Assembly (NCBI GenBank): GCA_009776385.1
Contig: WRFT01000130.1
Span: forward strand, 1 to 5,520
DNA from: Clostridia bacterium
GTDB lineage: Bacteria; Bacillota; Clostridia; Christensenellales; Aristaeellaceae
Length of the DNA stretch: 5,520 nt
Reading direction: 5' to 3'
Positions 4,921 through 5,520 of the stretch are shown in pieces. Below the pieces are notes generated by a model, which saw only the letters and a list, made by a program, of their open reading frames with translations, did not search any database and had not been told where the DNA came from. The position numbers were made by a program, and so were the translations under genes. The stretch's first letter is position 1; every line of letters starts with the position of its first letter.

Positions 4921-5520
4921 GTGGAACGCACGGTAAAAAAGAGCGGACGAACGGACAAGCTGGGCAAACGGAAGGCCGGCTTTTTTCCGTCTGTGTGGAA
5001 GTACAGGTATTTTTACCTCATGCTGATCCCCGGTCTTTTATACATCATCATCTTTCATTACGCGCCCATGGCCGGTTTAGCCATTGCGTTTCAGAATTTT
5101 AAACTCACCAAGGGCATCTTTGGCAGTGCGTTTAACGGGCTGGCCAATTTCCAAACTTTGTTCAGAACCGATATGTTTTCACGGGCTTTTCGTAACACGG
5201 TCATCATCAGTATGTATAAAATACTCTTCGGGTTTCCTATCCCGATTATACTGGCGCTGTTTATTAATGAAATTCGCTTAGTGGCATTCAAGCGCACCGT
5301 TCAAACAATCTTCTATATGCCTCACTTTTTATCCTGGATTGTGATGTTCGGGCTTGTTTTTAACTTTGTAAAGGAAATGGGGCCTATCAATTACTTAATA
5401 CGCGCCTTGGGCGGCAATACGATTTTCTTCCTGTCCGATACGCGGTATTTTCGCGGGGTGGTAGTCATTTCCGACATTTGGAAGGAAATGGGCTGGAACG
5501 CGATTATCTATCTGGCGGCA
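4921..5520 (+). CDS. ABC transporter permease, LplB-type (sugar/oligosaccharide uptake), 3' end cut by window
   Basis: This is an inner-membrane subunit of a binding-protein-dependent sugar importer (CUT1, LplB/MalF-like). The frame is open from GTG 4921 to the right edge, giving 200 residues, and misses the C-terminal third. The N-terminus is short, basic and cytoplasmic. It leads into the family's KYRYFYLMLIPGLLYIIIF first membrane segment (about 28-46), then HYAPMAGLAIAFQNF (46-60), GLANFQTLF (73-81), a second segment with GFPIPIILALFINEI (104-118), the FYMPHFLSWIV region (131-141), and a further segment ending in IWKEMGWNAIIYLAA. This order matches LplB permeases closely. The EAA loop that contacts the ATPase would follow after the window. 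A second permease and a solute-binding lipoprotein usually lie downstream. The substrate is unknown; relatives carry oligosaccharides or plant-polymer fragments. Confidence 0.92.
   Translation, partial: MERTVKKSGRTDKLGKRKAGFFPSVWKYRYFYLMLIPGLLYIIIFHYAPMAGLAIAFQNFKLTKGIFGSAFNGLANFQTLFRTDMFSRAFRNTVIISMYKILFGFPIPIILALFINEIRLVAFKRTVQTIFYMPHFLSWIVMFGLVFNFVKEMGPINYLIRALGGNTIFFLSDTRYFRGVVVISDIWKEMGWNAIIYLAA

Overview
The window reads as a carbohydrate or sugar-acid catabolic island of a Gram-positive bacterium, most likely a Firmicute (Clostridia or Paenibacillus-like). The pointers are strong AGGAGG-type ribosome binding sites 4 to 7 bases before starts, use of GTG and TTG starts, sigma-A style promoters (two perfect TTGACA boxes) and an LplB-type sugar permease. 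The species cannot be named from the sequence. Six protein genes are visible; the first is cut by the left edge and the last by the right edge.

Left part (1-2566, plus strand): a tight three-gene cassette. It encodes a four-carbon acid sugar kinase of the DUF1537/OtnK-DtnK family, a FabG-like short-chain dehydrogenase and an RpiB/LacA/LacB-type sugar-phosphate isomerase. A dehydrogenase, a kinase and an aldose-ketose phosphate isomerase together suggest oxidation, phosphorylation and isomerisation of a short sugar or sugar acid. The exact substrate is not determined.

Middle (2580-3605, minus strand): a LacI-family regulator, convergent with the cassette, with a probable TTG start. The 261-base AT-rich gap upstream of it is the most structured part of the window. 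It holds two back-to-back sigma-A promoters. Each is followed, after exactly 32 bases, by the same 16-base sequence in mirrored orientation. Each copy is centred on TGACGTCA and has the TG...CG...CA frame of a LacI-family operator. The minus promoter serves lacI. The plus promoter faces the 3' end of the next gene, with no obvious plus-strand gene until the transporter more than 1 kb away.

Right part: a nucleoside hydrolase-like gene (3867-4799, minus) with an atypical active-site loop and its own good promoter and leader palindrome, then a divergent LplB-type ABC permease (4921 to the right edge, plus). A plausible overall picture is an importer for a sugar-containing compound, a hydrolase acting on a glycosidic bond, and a kinase/dehydrogenase/isomerase module for the released sugar or acid, all under the LacI regulator. 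This link is inference; only the operators next to lacI are directly visible.
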